Below are positions 49,530 through 58,576 of a stretch of DNA of 64,000 bases, piece by piece. Below the pieces are notes generated by a model, which had not been told where the DNA came from, did no database searches, and saw nothing but the letters and a program-made list of their open reading frames with translations. The DNA is from Keratinibaculum paraultunense. Its GTDB lineage: Bacteria > Bacillota > Clostridia > Tissierellales > Tepidimicrobiaceae. Where the stretch lies: assembly GCF_016767175.1 (NCBI RefSeq), contig NZ_CP068564.1, positions 62,001 through 126,000 on the forward strand, read 5' to 3'. Each line of letters opens with the position of its first letter. Position 1 is the first letter of the stretch. The translations under genes and the position numbers were made by a program.

Positions 49530-51368
49530 ATGAAAGTTGTAGGAATTACTACACAACAAGAAGTTTACGTAGGATCTAAAGATAGAAACTTTAGAATAAA
49601 TGAATTTTTGATAATATCTGATCCTTATCAAGGAGATTTAATAGGGGAAATAGTAGAGGCAAAAACTTACAATAAATATATTCCATTAAGTCTTCATGGA
49701 GAATTAGCAGATGGCTCTGTCATAGAATCTTTAAAAGCTTTAGGTTACAATATTGAAGAAGATACCATATACATAGGGAAGATTCGTTTACTAAACGAAG
49801 CATTATATCCAGTAGAAACAGGCTGCGATGTAAGAATACCAACTTTTGATGAAGTTAAAAACATAATGATAAATTCTTCTGCTGATGAGGGATTAGTGCT
49901 AGGAGTTATAAAAAATACAGATCAAATGGCTAAGGATATGGATGAAAAATTTAAAGATTTATTATACACTTTTGAAGATGGGAAATTAAAAGAACAAGAG
50001 GATATACCTTATATATACAACATAAGGTCTATGCATCAATACCCTCATATTGGAGTATTTGGAGGCTCAGGTTCAGGGAAATCCTTTGGACTTAGGGTAA
50101 TATTAGAAGAACTGATGAAATTAAATATTCCTACAATAGTATTAGACCCTCATTTTGAGATGGATTTTAGCCAAAAAGGATCATATATTCCTGAAAATAA
50201 AAAAGTAGACTATACAGATAAATTTAAATGTTTACAAGTAGGATTTCATGTAGGGGTGCGTTTTGAAGATTTAACAGCTCAAGATTTAAAAAACTTATTA
50301 GATGCCTCTAGCCCTCTAACAGACGCTATGAATAATGTAGTAGATATATTATTTAAGAAAAATGATTCTTACAATAGCTTTTATAATAGACTAAAGATGT
50401 TAGTAGAAGCTCAAGAAGAAGGCTCATTAGATAGAATCAAATTAAGAATAGAAGAGGCTGAAAGCAATCTAGAGAGAGAAGGTTGGCAGAAGAGAAAAGA
50501 ACTATTTTTAACTTATGATAAAACTTGCCCATATAACTCAGTAAGAGGAATAATATGGAGGCTTAGTAGATTAAATAATGAGGGAATATTTAGTAAGGAT
50601 ATTAGAGAAATTGAAGAAGGTTTACATATGGGTAAACTCATAGTAATTCAAGGGAATACTCGAATTTTACAGGTATTTAGCACATATCTTTTAAATAATT
50701 TATATCATAAACGGAGAGATTACAAAGATGCATTGTATAAAAAAACAACTGCTGAATACTTTCCTCCATTTATTGTAGTAACAGATGAAGCCCACAACTT
50801 TGCTCCAAAAGGATATGATTCTCCATCTAAATCTATATTAAAGGAAATATCACAAGAAGGAAGAAAGTATGGTACATTTTTAATACTTGCAACTCAAAGA
50901 CCTACTTTATTAGATGAAACCATAACGGCTCAATTGAATACTAAATTTATATTTAGAACTGTAAGAGCATCAGATATCCAAACCATACAAGAAGAGACAG
51001 ATATAACAATAGAAGAAGCTAGGAGATTACCTTATTTGAGGACAGGAGATGTATTTATATCAGAAGCCTTAATGGGAAGAACTATTTTTGCAAGGATTAG
51101 AGCAGCATATACTACTAGTCCTCATACAGAAAATCCTTTTGATGAATTAAAAAATAAATTTAAAGAAAAAGATGACAAATTTATAAAAATAATAAAAGAT
51201 AAACTACCCATTAGTGGAGATGACTTCATAAATGTAATAAAAGAGATAGAAAACGACACAGGAATTACCTACAACATAGATGTTTTTGAAGAAAAATTAG
51301 AAGATATGGTGGATAAAGGAATACTTAAGAAAGAAAAGACACCTTTTTTCAACATATATAAAGAATAA
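49530..51368 (+). CDS. herA: HerA-type DNA-translocating ATPase
   Basis: A 612-aa FtsK/HerA-type ATPase. N-terminal beta-barrel (HAS-like) domain about 1-100, then Walker A GGSGSGKSFGLRVILEEL near 178, Walker B VVTDEAHNFAP and the sensor ATQRPTLLDETI. A helical insertion follows Walker A, and the C-terminal 70 residues form a winged-helix-like tail. HerA forms hexamers and drives DNA end processing with NurA. Start ATG follows AGGAGG, 11 nt after nurA. A 19-bp perfect hairpin follows. Confidence 0.85.
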   Translation: MKVVGITTQQEVYVGSKDRNFRINEFLIISDPYQGDLIGEIVEAKTYNKYIPLSLHGELADGSVIESLKALGYNIEEDTIYIGKIRLLNEALYPVETGCDVRIPTFDEVKNIMINSSADEGLVLGVIKNTDQMAKDMDEKFKDLLYTFEDGKLKEQEDIPYIYNIRSMHQYPHIGVFGGSGSGKSFGLRVILEELMKLNIPTIVLDPHFEMDFSQKGSYIPENKKVDYTDKFKCLQVGFHVGVRFEDLTAQDLKNLLDASSPLTDAMNNVVDILFKKNDSYNSFYNRLKMLVEAQEEGSLDRIKLRIEEAESNLEREGWQKRKELFLTYDKTCPYNSVRGIIWRLSRLNNEGIFSKDIREIEEGLHMGKLIVIQGNTRILQVFSTYLLNNLYHKRRDYKDALYKKTTAEYFPPFIVVTDEAHNFAPKGYDSPSKSILKEISQEGRKYGTFLILATQRPTLLDETITAQLNTKFIFRTVRASDIQTIQEETDITIEEARRLPYLRTGDVFISEALMGRTIFARIRAAYTTSPHTENPFDELKNKFKEKDDKFIKIIKDKLPISGDDFINVIKEIENDTGITYNIDVFEEKLEDMVDKGILKKEKTPFFNIYKE

Positions 51369-51405
51369 CTATCTTTTTTGGTGCCTGGCACCAAAAAAGA
51401 TAGTT
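51367..51405 (+). terminator. terminator of nurA-herA
   Basis: Two 19-nt perfect arms (AACTATCTTTTTTGGTGCC and complement) around one T, starting in the herA stop codon. Confidence 0.85.
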
Positions 51406-51484
51406 ATATTAAAAAATTTATCTATAAAATAATACAAATATTATTAAATCCCTTTTCATATATTTTTAAGAGAGGGGTTTTTTT

Positions 51485-52060
51485 ATGCTAAATACTATAT
51501 GGTTTTTTATGATATTTATTGGGATGATATATGGAGCTTTAACAGGAAATTTAGAGGAAATAAATAATATAATATTTAAGGAAGCTCAAGAAGGGGTTAC
51601 ATTTGCTATAAGCCTTATTGGGATCATGTCTTTTTGGTTAGGTATTATGAATATTGCTCAGCGTTCTGGGCTAATAAAGAGTATGTGTAATATTTTTAGA
51701 CCCATAATGAGAATAATATTTCCTGATATACCAAAGAGTCATCCAGCAGAAAATTGGATACTTATGAATTTTATAGCCAATATGTTTGGCATAGGAAATG
51801 GTGCTACTGCTTTTGGATTAAAAGCCATGAAAGAATTAAACAATTTAAACTATAATAAGAAAAAAGCTACCAGTGCTATGGCTATGTTTTTAATAATTAA
51901 CATGTCTTCTTTGCAATTAGTGCCCTTAACTATCATAAAGATTAGACAGGATTATGGTTCTTCAAATCCTTCATTCATAATAGGACCTACTATATTAGCC
52001 ACAAGTTTATCTACTTTAATAGCTATAATAATAGGTAAAATGTTTGAAAGGAGAAATTAA
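51485..52060 (+). CDS. spmA: spore maturation protein A
   Basis: A 191-aa membrane protein of the nucleoside-recognition (Gate) family. Motifs: ALTGNLEEINNIIFKEAQEG, SLIGIMSFWLGIMNIAQRSG, and FGIGNGATAFGLKAM. In B. subtilis spmA and spmB are needed for spore core dehydration and heat resistance. ATG 51485 follows AGAGGGG. It abuts spmB (ATG starts right after the stop). Confidence 0.93.
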   Translation: MLNTIWFFMIFIGMIYGALTGNLEEINNIIFKEAQEGVTFAISLIGIMSFWLGIMNIAQRSGLIKSMCNIFRPIMRIIFPDIPKSHPAENWILMNFIANMFGIGNGATAFGLKAMKELNNLNYNKKKATSAMAMFLIINMSSLQLVPLTIIKIRQDYGSSNPSFIIGPTILATSLSTLIAIIIGKMFERRN

Positions 52061-52588
52061 ATGTTAAACATTATTTCTATATCTATAGTTCCAGCTATAA
52101 TTATTATAATAATAGTTCATGGATATATAAAAGGAGTAGATATATACTCTGCCTTCATAGAAGGGGCAAAGGAAGGTTTAAAAACCTCCATAAGTATAAT
52201 GCCATATCTAATAGCTATTTTTGTAGCAGTGGGCATATTTAGAGGTTCTACAGTCCTAGATATATTTACACATTTATTAAGCCCTATAACTAATCTATTA
52301 GGGCTACCAAAAGAAATATTACCTTTAACATTAATTCGTCCTATATCTGGTAGTGGTGCGTTAGGAGTAGTAAAGGATATTATAGCTAATTATGGTCCTG
52401 ATTCCTTTATAGGTAATTTAGCTTCTATAATGATGGGTTCATCTGAGACTATATTTTACACAATAACGCTTTATTTTGGCTCTGTAGGAATAGAAGATTA
52501 TAGTTACACTCTAAAAGCTGCACTAATATCTTATATAATATCTATATTTTTAACCACATTTATATGTTCCGCAATTTATATAATATAA
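52061..52588 (+). CDS. spmB: spore maturation protein B
   Basis: A 175-aa membrane protein, partner of SpmA. It has VDIYSAFIEGAKEGLKTSIS, YLIAIFVAVGIFRGSTVLD, IRPISGSGALGVVKDI and MGSSETIFYTITLYFG. It starts right after the spmA stop and ends before a strong hairpin. Confidence 0.93.
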   Translation: MLNIISISIVPAIIIIIIVHGYIKGVDIYSAFIEGAKEGLKTSISIMPYLIAIFVAVGIFRGSTVLDIFTHLLSPITNLLGLPKEILPLTLIRPISGSGALGVVKDIIANYGPDSFIGNLASIMMGSSETIFYTITLYFGSVGIEDYSYTLKAALISYIISIFLTTFICSAIYII

Positions 52589-52597
52589 CATATGTAC

Positions 52598-52630
52598 TTA
52601 GGGCGACATATGTCGCCCTAATTTTGTTAA
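52598..52630. terminator. bidirectional terminator spmB / YabE-like
   Basis: A perfect 24-bp palindrome with TTAGGGCGACAT as one arm (52598-52621), followed by ATTTTGTT. Confidence 0.8.
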
Positions 52631-52644
52631 TAAATGTAATTACC

Positions 52645-53685
52645 TTAATCTAATATATAGACTTTTACTTTTTTTCTACCAAATTTTTTAGCTTCTTTTA
52701 AATTATTAAAGAACAAGTCAATTCTGTTGCCTTTAATAGTTCCACCAGTGTCCTCTGCAATACAGAAACCATAATCTTTACTACCATCAAGGCTTTCCAC
52801 ATATAACCTAGTACCTAAGGGTATTACTCTTGGGTCAACTGCTATAGTTCCTACTCTAGCTTTGGTACCAGAAGCTGTGATGCCATAATACTTATCTCCT
52901 GGATTTTTACCAGTACTTTCATAGGAATTACTATAAGCAGTAGCTACCATGGTGAGTACTTTTTTATATCTCATATTTCCCCTATTTACTTGTGAAGATT
53001 TTGCTACTTTTTTTGTACCTTTTTTAATAATTTTAGGTATAGGTTTTTTTACTATTTTTTCATCTATTACTTCTTCTGAAATAAGTTTATTGTTTTCTAA
53101 TACTTTTTTAATAATAATCTTTTTTAAACCATCTTGACCTTTTTGAGTTACTTTTGTAGTGCCAGCATCTAATTCATTGGATTTTTCAGTAATACTTTCA
53201 TGAGGAATTACCTCATCAATTTCTTCAATAATTTCTCTTACTCTATATATTTTGATTTCTTCACCTATATTTACTTCTTCATCTAAACCAGGTTCTGTAT
53301 AATCTAGTTTCCCTAATTCTATGCCCAAATCATCTAATATATCTTTTACCTTTGTGTGAATTGATACTACCTCAAAACGGTTTTCATTGTCACCCATGGT
53401 TAATAAATAAGGTTTTGGTGTTTTTATAATAATATGCATATTATTTTCTAATTTTGTATCTAAAGGAACATTTATATATGCAGCTTTGTCAAGGGTGATT
53501 TCCTCCGATTTAAGGAAATCTTCCACCGTATTAGCATAGGTGGTTATTTCTCTCTTCTCATCATCAATAGAAAGAGTAATATCTTTGGCACTACTAACAT
53601 ATGCTCCTAAAGATAAAGTTGTTGCTACAGCGAGGACAGTCAAAAGTTTAAAGTGGTTAGCCTTTTTGTTTGAAAATTCTTCCAT
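52645..53685 (-). CDS. YabE-like cell-wall protein with G5 and 3D domains
   Basis: A 346-aa exported protein. One N-terminal membrane segment (LLTVLAVATTLSLGAYVSSA) is followed by two DUF348 repeats (about 35-145, ITTYANTVEDFLKSEEI and FEVVSIHTKVKDILDDLGI), a G5 domain (IKIYRVREIIEEIDEVIPHE onward), and a C-terminal 3D domain (MVATAYSNSYESTG, IAVDPRVIPLGTRLYV, AEDTGGTIKGNRIDLFF) whose three Asp residues form the catalytic site. It is close to B. subtilis YabE and Rpf/Sps cell-wall hydrolases, probably a muralytic enzyme. ATG 53685 follows AGGAGGG. In Bacillus yabE lies between tatD and rnmV. Confidence 0.9.
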   Translation of the reverse strand: MEEFSNKKANHFKLLTVLAVATTLSLGAYVSSAKDITLSIDDEKREITTYANTVEDFLKSEEITLDKAAYINVPLDTKLENNMHIIIKTPKPYLLTMGDNENRFEVVSIHTKVKDILDDLGIELGKLDYTEPGLDEEVNIGEEIKIYRVREIIEEIDEVIPHESITEKSNELDAGTTKVTQKGQDGLKKIIIKKVLENNKLISEEVIDEKIVKKPIPKIIKKGTKKVAKSSQVNRGNMRYKKVLTMVATAYSNSYESTGKNPGDKYYGITASGTKARVGTIAVDPRVIPLGTRLYVESLDGSKDYGFCIAEDTGGTIKGNRIDLFFNNLKEAKKFGRKKVKVYILD

Positions 53686-53717
53686 TATTTTCCCTCCTAC
53701 TTTTTTGACTGTATAGT

Positions 53718-53746
53718 ATTCTAATGAAAAAATTTTTTTCTGTCAA
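53718..53746 (-). promoter_or_regulatory. promoter of the YabE-like gene
   Basis: On the minus strand TTGACA (53746-53741), 17 nt, TAGAAT (53723-53718). Confidence 0.75.
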
Positions 53747-54616
53747 ATTTTTTGTAAAATTATGGAACCAAAATGTAATAAATAGGATAAATTTTTATTT
53801 AAATTTTATTATTACCTATACTTTTTAATATATTCATAACAATTTAAAATGTTTGCTAAGATAAAGGAAATTCAATATCACAGTCAATGGTATATAATGG
53901 GAAATACCATGCAAAGCTATAAAGACAATTAAAATATTAAATTTTTGTAATACTTTAGTATTTTGGTTATTGTAAAACTATTTTTTAATAATTACGATTG
54001 AATTTAAAAATTTTATAGAAAAATTGAATATAGAAATAATATTTTAAAATATTCTACGTTATAATGTAATATAAATTAAATACTAGGTAAAACAAAAATT
54101 ATAAAAAAAGTTACTCTTTAAAGCTAAAATTTCAACTTATATCTTGACTTGGACAATCATATATAGTAATATTGTATATAGTAATATTGTATTAACTCGG
54201 ACGAAGCATATGAATTTCTATATTTTGTATAAGTATAATGTGTAGATTATACCGTATTTGGAATAATAGTTAATATTTTTGTTAAAAAAATTGTCAGAAT
54301 ATAAAGATTAGGACTATCATTCAAAAGATTAATAATTAATCATGTAGTTTTGAAGTTATAGCAAGATAAATAAAATTTTTATCTTTGCTTTAACAATAAA
54401 ATGAATGATTATTGTTGTGCTTTAGACTTTATATATATTTAAAAAATTTTACATAAAATAAAAGCGTTATAAAATGTATTCATTTTTATTCTAATATTTC
54501 TAAATATAATAAAATTAATCAATAAATATGCTAATATACTAGTGTTTTTTCAAAAAAGTCTTAAGCCTTCAATATCATTTAAAAAAAGATATTAATAAAA
54601 TTAGGAGGTATTAATA
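53747..54616. other. long AT-rich intergenic region before oppA
   Basis: About 870 nt very rich in A/T with stops in all frames and no coding signal. It contains a promoter candidate with a tandem 15-bp repeat (54144-54190), and a leader of about 440 nt to the oppA start. I see no known riboswitch core in the leader. Confidence 0.6.
54144..54190 (+). promoter_or_regulatory. candidate distal opp promoter with tandem 15-bp repeat
   Basis: TTGACT (54144-54149), 17 nt, TAATAT (54167-54172). The -10 lies in the first of two direct copies of ATATAGTAATATTGT (54161-54175 and 54176-54190), so a second TAATAT follows 15 nt later. Confidence 0.5.
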
Positions 54617-56401
54617 GTGAAAAAGAAAAGGTTTTTATTGCTATTGTTAGTTTTAGTGCTAACATGTTCTTTTGTAGTCAGTTGTGGAAAGAAAGATAAT
54701 GAAACTGATGGCAAACAGGACGTAGATGTAGACGATAGTAAGAAGGATGATGAAGAGGTAGCAGAAGATCAAGGGCCAGTGGTATTTAGAAGAACTGGTG
54801 GCAAGACAGCAACATTAAATCCTCACATTTACAAAACAAGTGCGGAAGCTGATACTATGTCATACATTTTTGGTAACTTATTAGACATGATCTATGACAA
54901 GGATATTGATAATTACAAATTAATTCCTAATCATGCTGTTGATTTACCTACAAAAAATGAAGAAGGGACAGTATGGACTTTTAAATTAAAAGAAGATCTT
55001 AAATGGGAAGATGGTTCACCCCTTAATGCAAGAGACTATGAATATTCATACAAAATGCTCCTGGATCCCAAACTTAAAAATTCAAGAGGTCCTCAAGTAT
55101 TCGATTCAGATATAGTTGTAGTAAATGCAAAGAAATACTGGGATGGGGAATGTGAGTGGGAAGATGTAGGTATAAAAGCATTAGATGATTATACTCTTGA
55201 AATTACTCTTGAATTTCCAGTACCAGAAATGGATTTATATTTAGCATTTACAGGTGGAGGTGCTAGTTCACCAGTACAGGAAAAAATATACGAAGCAGGG
55301 ATGAATGAAGAAAGGACAGAAACAGATTATGGGACATCTAAAGAAACTACTCCATCTTGTGGAGTATATAAACTTGAAGAATGGGTTAGAGACCAGATTA
55401 AAGTTTATGTAAAAAATGAGTATTCACCAATAAAAGATGTATATACAGTAGACAGAATAGAATCAAGAGTTGTAGAAGACGAAAATACAAATGTTCAATT
55501 ATTTGAAAATGGAGATATAGATGTAACTAGGCTATCTGGTCCAAACTATGATAAATATGCAGAAGATCCAAGATTAGTATTTGCAAAATCAACCACTGTT
55601 TGGTCTATGTTTATAAATATGACTTCTGAAGAAAAGCCATTTTTACAAGATGTAAACTTTAGAAAAGCATTATTTTATGCAATGGACAGAAAGACCATAG
55701 CAGAAGATATTTTCAAAACCGCAATACCTGCTCCATATGTAGTTTCTAGTGCTAAGGTAGCTGTTCCATCAAAAGGACTAACTTATCGTGAAACAGATGT
55801 TGCAAAGAGTGTATTACCAGAAAATGATGGTTATGATTTAGACTTAGCTAAAGAGTATTTTGATAAGGCATATGAAGCTTATGGAAAGAAAATGGAAGTT
55901 GAAGTTCAGTATTTTGATAATAGTGAACAAATGAAGAGAGTAGCTGAATTGTTAGAACAGGATTATGAAAATGCATTTGGTCCTGATAGAATTGATATAC
56001 AATTAAGAGCAGTACCATGGAACAATGCATATGACAATATGGAAAGTGGAAAGTATGATCTTGGTTTTGGAGGATGGGCAGGAGGAATATTTAATCCTTG
56101 GTCCAGTATGGAAGTTTATACTAGTGGATTTACTAGCAAGATAGATCAATTTAAAAGTGAAGAGTTTGATAAGTTGTATGAAAGAACAGTCAAAGGTGAC
56201 TTAATATTTAAAGAACAAGAAAGATTGGAAGCACTAGCAGAAATGGAAAAAATGTTACTTGATGTTGTACCTTTTGTACCAATGTATGAGCCAGTATCTG
56301 CTGTTATGTATGCAGATAGAGTTCATTTAATTACCGAAGGAAAATGGATACCAGGAGTAGGGTTTGGTGTATTACAATCTCATTTTGATCCATTAGAATA
56401 A
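54617..56401 (+). CDS. oppA: oligopeptide ABC transporter substrate-binding lipoprotein
   Basis: A 594-aa extracellular solute-binding protein of family 5 (OppA/DppA). It has a lipoprotein signal with VVSC (Cys at residue 23), a Ser/Asp/Glu-rich linker, and the SBP_bac_5 core (LKEDLKWEDGSPLNARDYEYSY, RKALFYAMDRKTIAEDIF). It captures peptides outside the membrane and passes them to the OppB/OppC channel. It starts with GTG after AGGAGG. A stable hairpin separates it from oppB, so it may be made in excess over the channel. Confidence 0.93.
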   Translation: MKKKRFLLLLLVLVLTCSFVVSCGKKDNETDGKQDVDVDDSKKDDEEVAEDQGPVVFRRTGGKTATLNPHIYKTSAEADTMSYIFGNLLDMIYDKDIDNYKLIPNHAVDLPTKNEEGTVWTFKLKEDLKWEDGSPLNARDYEYSYKMLLDPKLKNSRGPQVFDSDIVVVNAKKYWDGECEWEDVGIKALDDYTLEITLEFPVPEMDLYLAFTGGGASSPVQEKIYEAGMNEERTETDYGTSKETTPSCGVYKLEEWVRDQIKVYVKNEYSPIKDVYTVDRIESRVVEDENTNVQLFENGDIDVTRLSGPNYDKYAEDPRLVFAKSTTVWSMFINMTSEEKPFLQDVNFRKALFYAMDRKTIAEDIFKTAIPAPYVVSSAKVAVPSKGLTYRETDVAKSVLPENDGYDLDLAKEYFDKAYEAYGKKMEVEVQYFDNSEQMKRVAELLEQDYENAFGPDRIDIQLRAVPWNNAYDNMESGKYDLGFGGWAGGIFNPWSSMEVYTSGFTSKIDQFKSEEFDKLYERTVKGDLIFKEQERLEALAEMEKMLLDVVPFVPMYEPVSAVMYADRVHLITEGKWIPGVGFGVLQSHFDPLE

Positions 56402-56427
56402 ATAATAATAATTGATAAAATAAATTT

Positions 56428-56457
56428 ACAACTCAGCAAGATTTCTTGCTGAGTTGT
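56428..56457 (+). terminator. intercistronic hairpin between oppA and oppB
   Basis: A 14-bp perfect stem (ACAACTCAGCAAGA and complement) with a 2-nt loop and a weak T tract. It could be a partial terminator or an mRNA-stabilising element for oppA. Confidence 0.6.
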
Positions 56458-56498
56458 ATTAAAACATTATCATTAATATAGAAAGGAGCAAAAACAAT

Positions 56499-57449
56499 AT
56501 GCTTAGATATACCATACAAAGACTTATTTTGATGGCTATAACGCTCTTTTTAATTGTTTCTGTTTCATTTTTTGTGCTTCATGCAATGCCAGGAAGTTTT
56601 ATTGACGATCCACTTATGCCAAAAGATGTCAAAGAAGCTATTGAAGATAAATATCATTTAAATGATCCTATGATAGTTCAATATAAATATTTTTTAAAGG
56701 ATTTTTTAAAACTTGATTTTGGAGTATCTATAGCGTTGCAGCCAAAAGTAAACGTAAATAAGATATTAGCAACTAAAATACCATTTTCTGTGCAAGTAAA
56801 TATTTTTTCATTAATATTAAGTATACCTGTTGGGCTTATATTGGGTATTGCTGCTGCTTTAAATAAAAACAAAATACCCGACCATGTTATATCTATACTA
56901 ATAATATTATTTATATCTGTACCATCTTTTGTATTTGCCTCTTTATTACAGTACTTTTTAGCATTCAAACTTGGATGGTTCCCAATAGTTTCAAGTGTAG
57001 AGAAGGCTTTAACATGGAATAAATTTGTATCAATATTTTTACCTATATTAGCTTTATCCTTTGGTTCTATTGCTGGTATAGCAAGATATACTCGTTCTGA
57101 GCTTGGAGAAGCATTAAATTCTGATTATATGATTTTAGCTAAAGCTAAGGGATTAACTCAAACTCAAGCTACAATACGCCATTCTATGAGAAATTCTTTT
57201 ATTCCATTGGCTAATATTATAATTCCCATGTTTACAGGTATTTTAGGAGGTTCACTGGTAATCGAAAAAATATTTAGTATACCAGGAATGGGGAGTGTTA
57301 TGATAGAAGCAATTAATGCTAAGGATTATCCTGTAGCTCAAGGGGTATTATTTTGGTATTCTTTATTAGGATTATTAACAATTTTAATTGTGGACTTATC
57401 TTATGGAATAATAGATCCTCGTATTCGTGTAGGAGGTAGAAAAGAATGA
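56499..57449 (+). CDS. oppB: oligopeptide ABC permease OppB-type
   Basis: A 316-aa membrane permease with about six helices. It opens with YTIQRLILMAITLFLIVS and VSFFVLHAMPGSF, and has the EAA loop LNSDYMILAKAKGLTQTQAT and GSLVIEKIFSIPGMGSVMIEA near the end. Pairs with OppC to form the channel. ATG 56499 follows AAAGGAG. Its end overlaps the next gene by 4 nt. Confidence 0.93.
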   Translation: MLRYTIQRLILMAITLFLIVSVSFFVLHAMPGSFIDDPLMPKDVKEAIEDKYHLNDPMIVQYKYFLKDFLKLDFGVSIALQPKVNVNKILATKIPFSVQVNIFSLILSIPVGLILGIAAALNKNKIPDHVISILIILFISVPSFVFASLLQYFLAFKLGWFPIVSSVEKALTWNKFVSIFLPILALSFGSIAGIARYTRSELGEALNSDYMILAKAKGLTQTQATIRHSMRNSFIPLANIIIPMFTGILGGSLVIEKIFSIPGMGSVMIEAINAKDYPVAQGVLFWYSLLGLLTILIVDLSYGIIDPRIRVGGRKE

Positions 57450-58564
57450 AAACCGAAAATGGAGTAAAAAGTGAAAATAAATTTGAATTTATACAAATAG
57501 AAGAAACTATAATAGATGAAGAATTTGAAGGTGAAGCTATTGGTTTCTTCCAAGATGCAATGATTAGATTTAGGAAGAATAAAGCATCTGTAGTATCATT
57601 CATCATTATATCAATTATCATAGTAATGTCTATTATAGGTCCTATGATGAATGAGTATGATTTTAAGCAACAAAACTTAAAACTTGCTTTAATGCCTGCT
57701 AGAATTCCAGGGCTTGAAAAATTAGGTATATTTGATGGCACTAAAAAAATAAATGTGAGAAAAACTAGTATTGAAGAAAAATATAAAGATTCTTTAATAG
57801 AAATTGAAAAAGAATACAGAGTTGGAAATACAGATATGGCAACTATAAAAGTTGATATGTATAAGCATAGAGGAGTTAAAGATAAATATTTTTGGTTTGG
57901 AACTGATTCTTTAGGAAGAGATCAGTGGACAAGATTATGGAGAGGTACTAGAATATCTTTAATTATAGCTGTTTTATCAATGTCAATAAATATAATTATA
58001 GGTGTTATATATGGAGCTGTATCAGGTTATTATGGAGGAGTTGTGGATTTAGTATTGCAGAGAATATCAGAAATATTAGGCGGTATTCCTTTAATGGTTA
58101 TTGTAATATTATTTGTAATATATTATGGACCTGGTATAGTACCTATTGCCCTTGCATTATGTCTCACTGGTTGGATAGGCATGAGTAGAATGATAAGAGC
58201 TCAATTTTTTAAATATAGAGAAATGGAATATGTGTTAGCCGCTAGAACTTTAGGAGCTTCAGACAGAACACTTATTTTTAGACATATATTGCCAAATGCT
58301 ATTGGGATTATCATTACTATGAGTGCTCTTGCAATACCAGGAGCTATATTTTCAGAATCTTTCTTAGCATATGTAGGTTTAGGAATTCAAGCACCAGAAC
58401 CATCTATAGGAGTATTGTTAGCTGAGGGGCAGCAAGTATTGTTGGAATATCCTCACTTGACCTTATTTCCTGCACTTACTATTTCTATACTTATGATTTC
58501 ATTTAACTTACTGGGAAACGGTTTAAGAGATGCATTTGATCCAACCTTAAGAGGACAAGAATAG
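57446..58564 (+). CDS. oppC: oligopeptide ABC permease OppC-type
   Basis: A 372-aa permease with a long cytoplasmic N-terminus (about 50 residues, acidic), one helix, an extracellular domain of about 100 residues (KQQNLKLALMPARIPGLEKL, HRGVKDKYFWFGTDSLGRD) and a C-terminal bundle with the EAA loop YREMEYVLAARTLGASDRT. This long form of OppC occurs in Firmicutes. It overlaps oppB by 4 nt; the ATPase starts 12 nt downstream. Confidence 0.93.
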   Translation: MKTENGVKSENKFEFIQIEETIIDEEFEGEAIGFFQDAMIRFRKNKASVVSFIIISIIIVMSIIGPMMNEYDFKQQNLKLALMPARIPGLEKLGIFDGTKKINVRKTSIEEKYKDSLIEIEKEYRVGNTDMATIKVDMYKHRGVKDKYFWFGTDSLGRDQWTRLWRGTRISLIIAVLSMSINIIIGVIYGAVSGYYGGVVDLVLQRISEILGGIPLMVIVILFVIYYGPGIVPIALALCLTGWIGMSRMIRAQFFKYREMEYVLAARTLGASDRTLIFRHILPNAIGIIITMSALAIPGAIFSESFLAYVGLGIQAPEPSIGVLLAEGQQVLLEYPHLTLFPALTISILMISFNLLGNGLRDAFDPTLRGQE

Positions 58565-58576
58565 GAGGGCTGTACC

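Noticed and set aside
54161-54190. Possible start of a CRISPR-like repeat array
   Set aside because: Only two adjacent 15-bp copies with no spacer; the same is true of the 14-bp pair at 21668-21695.
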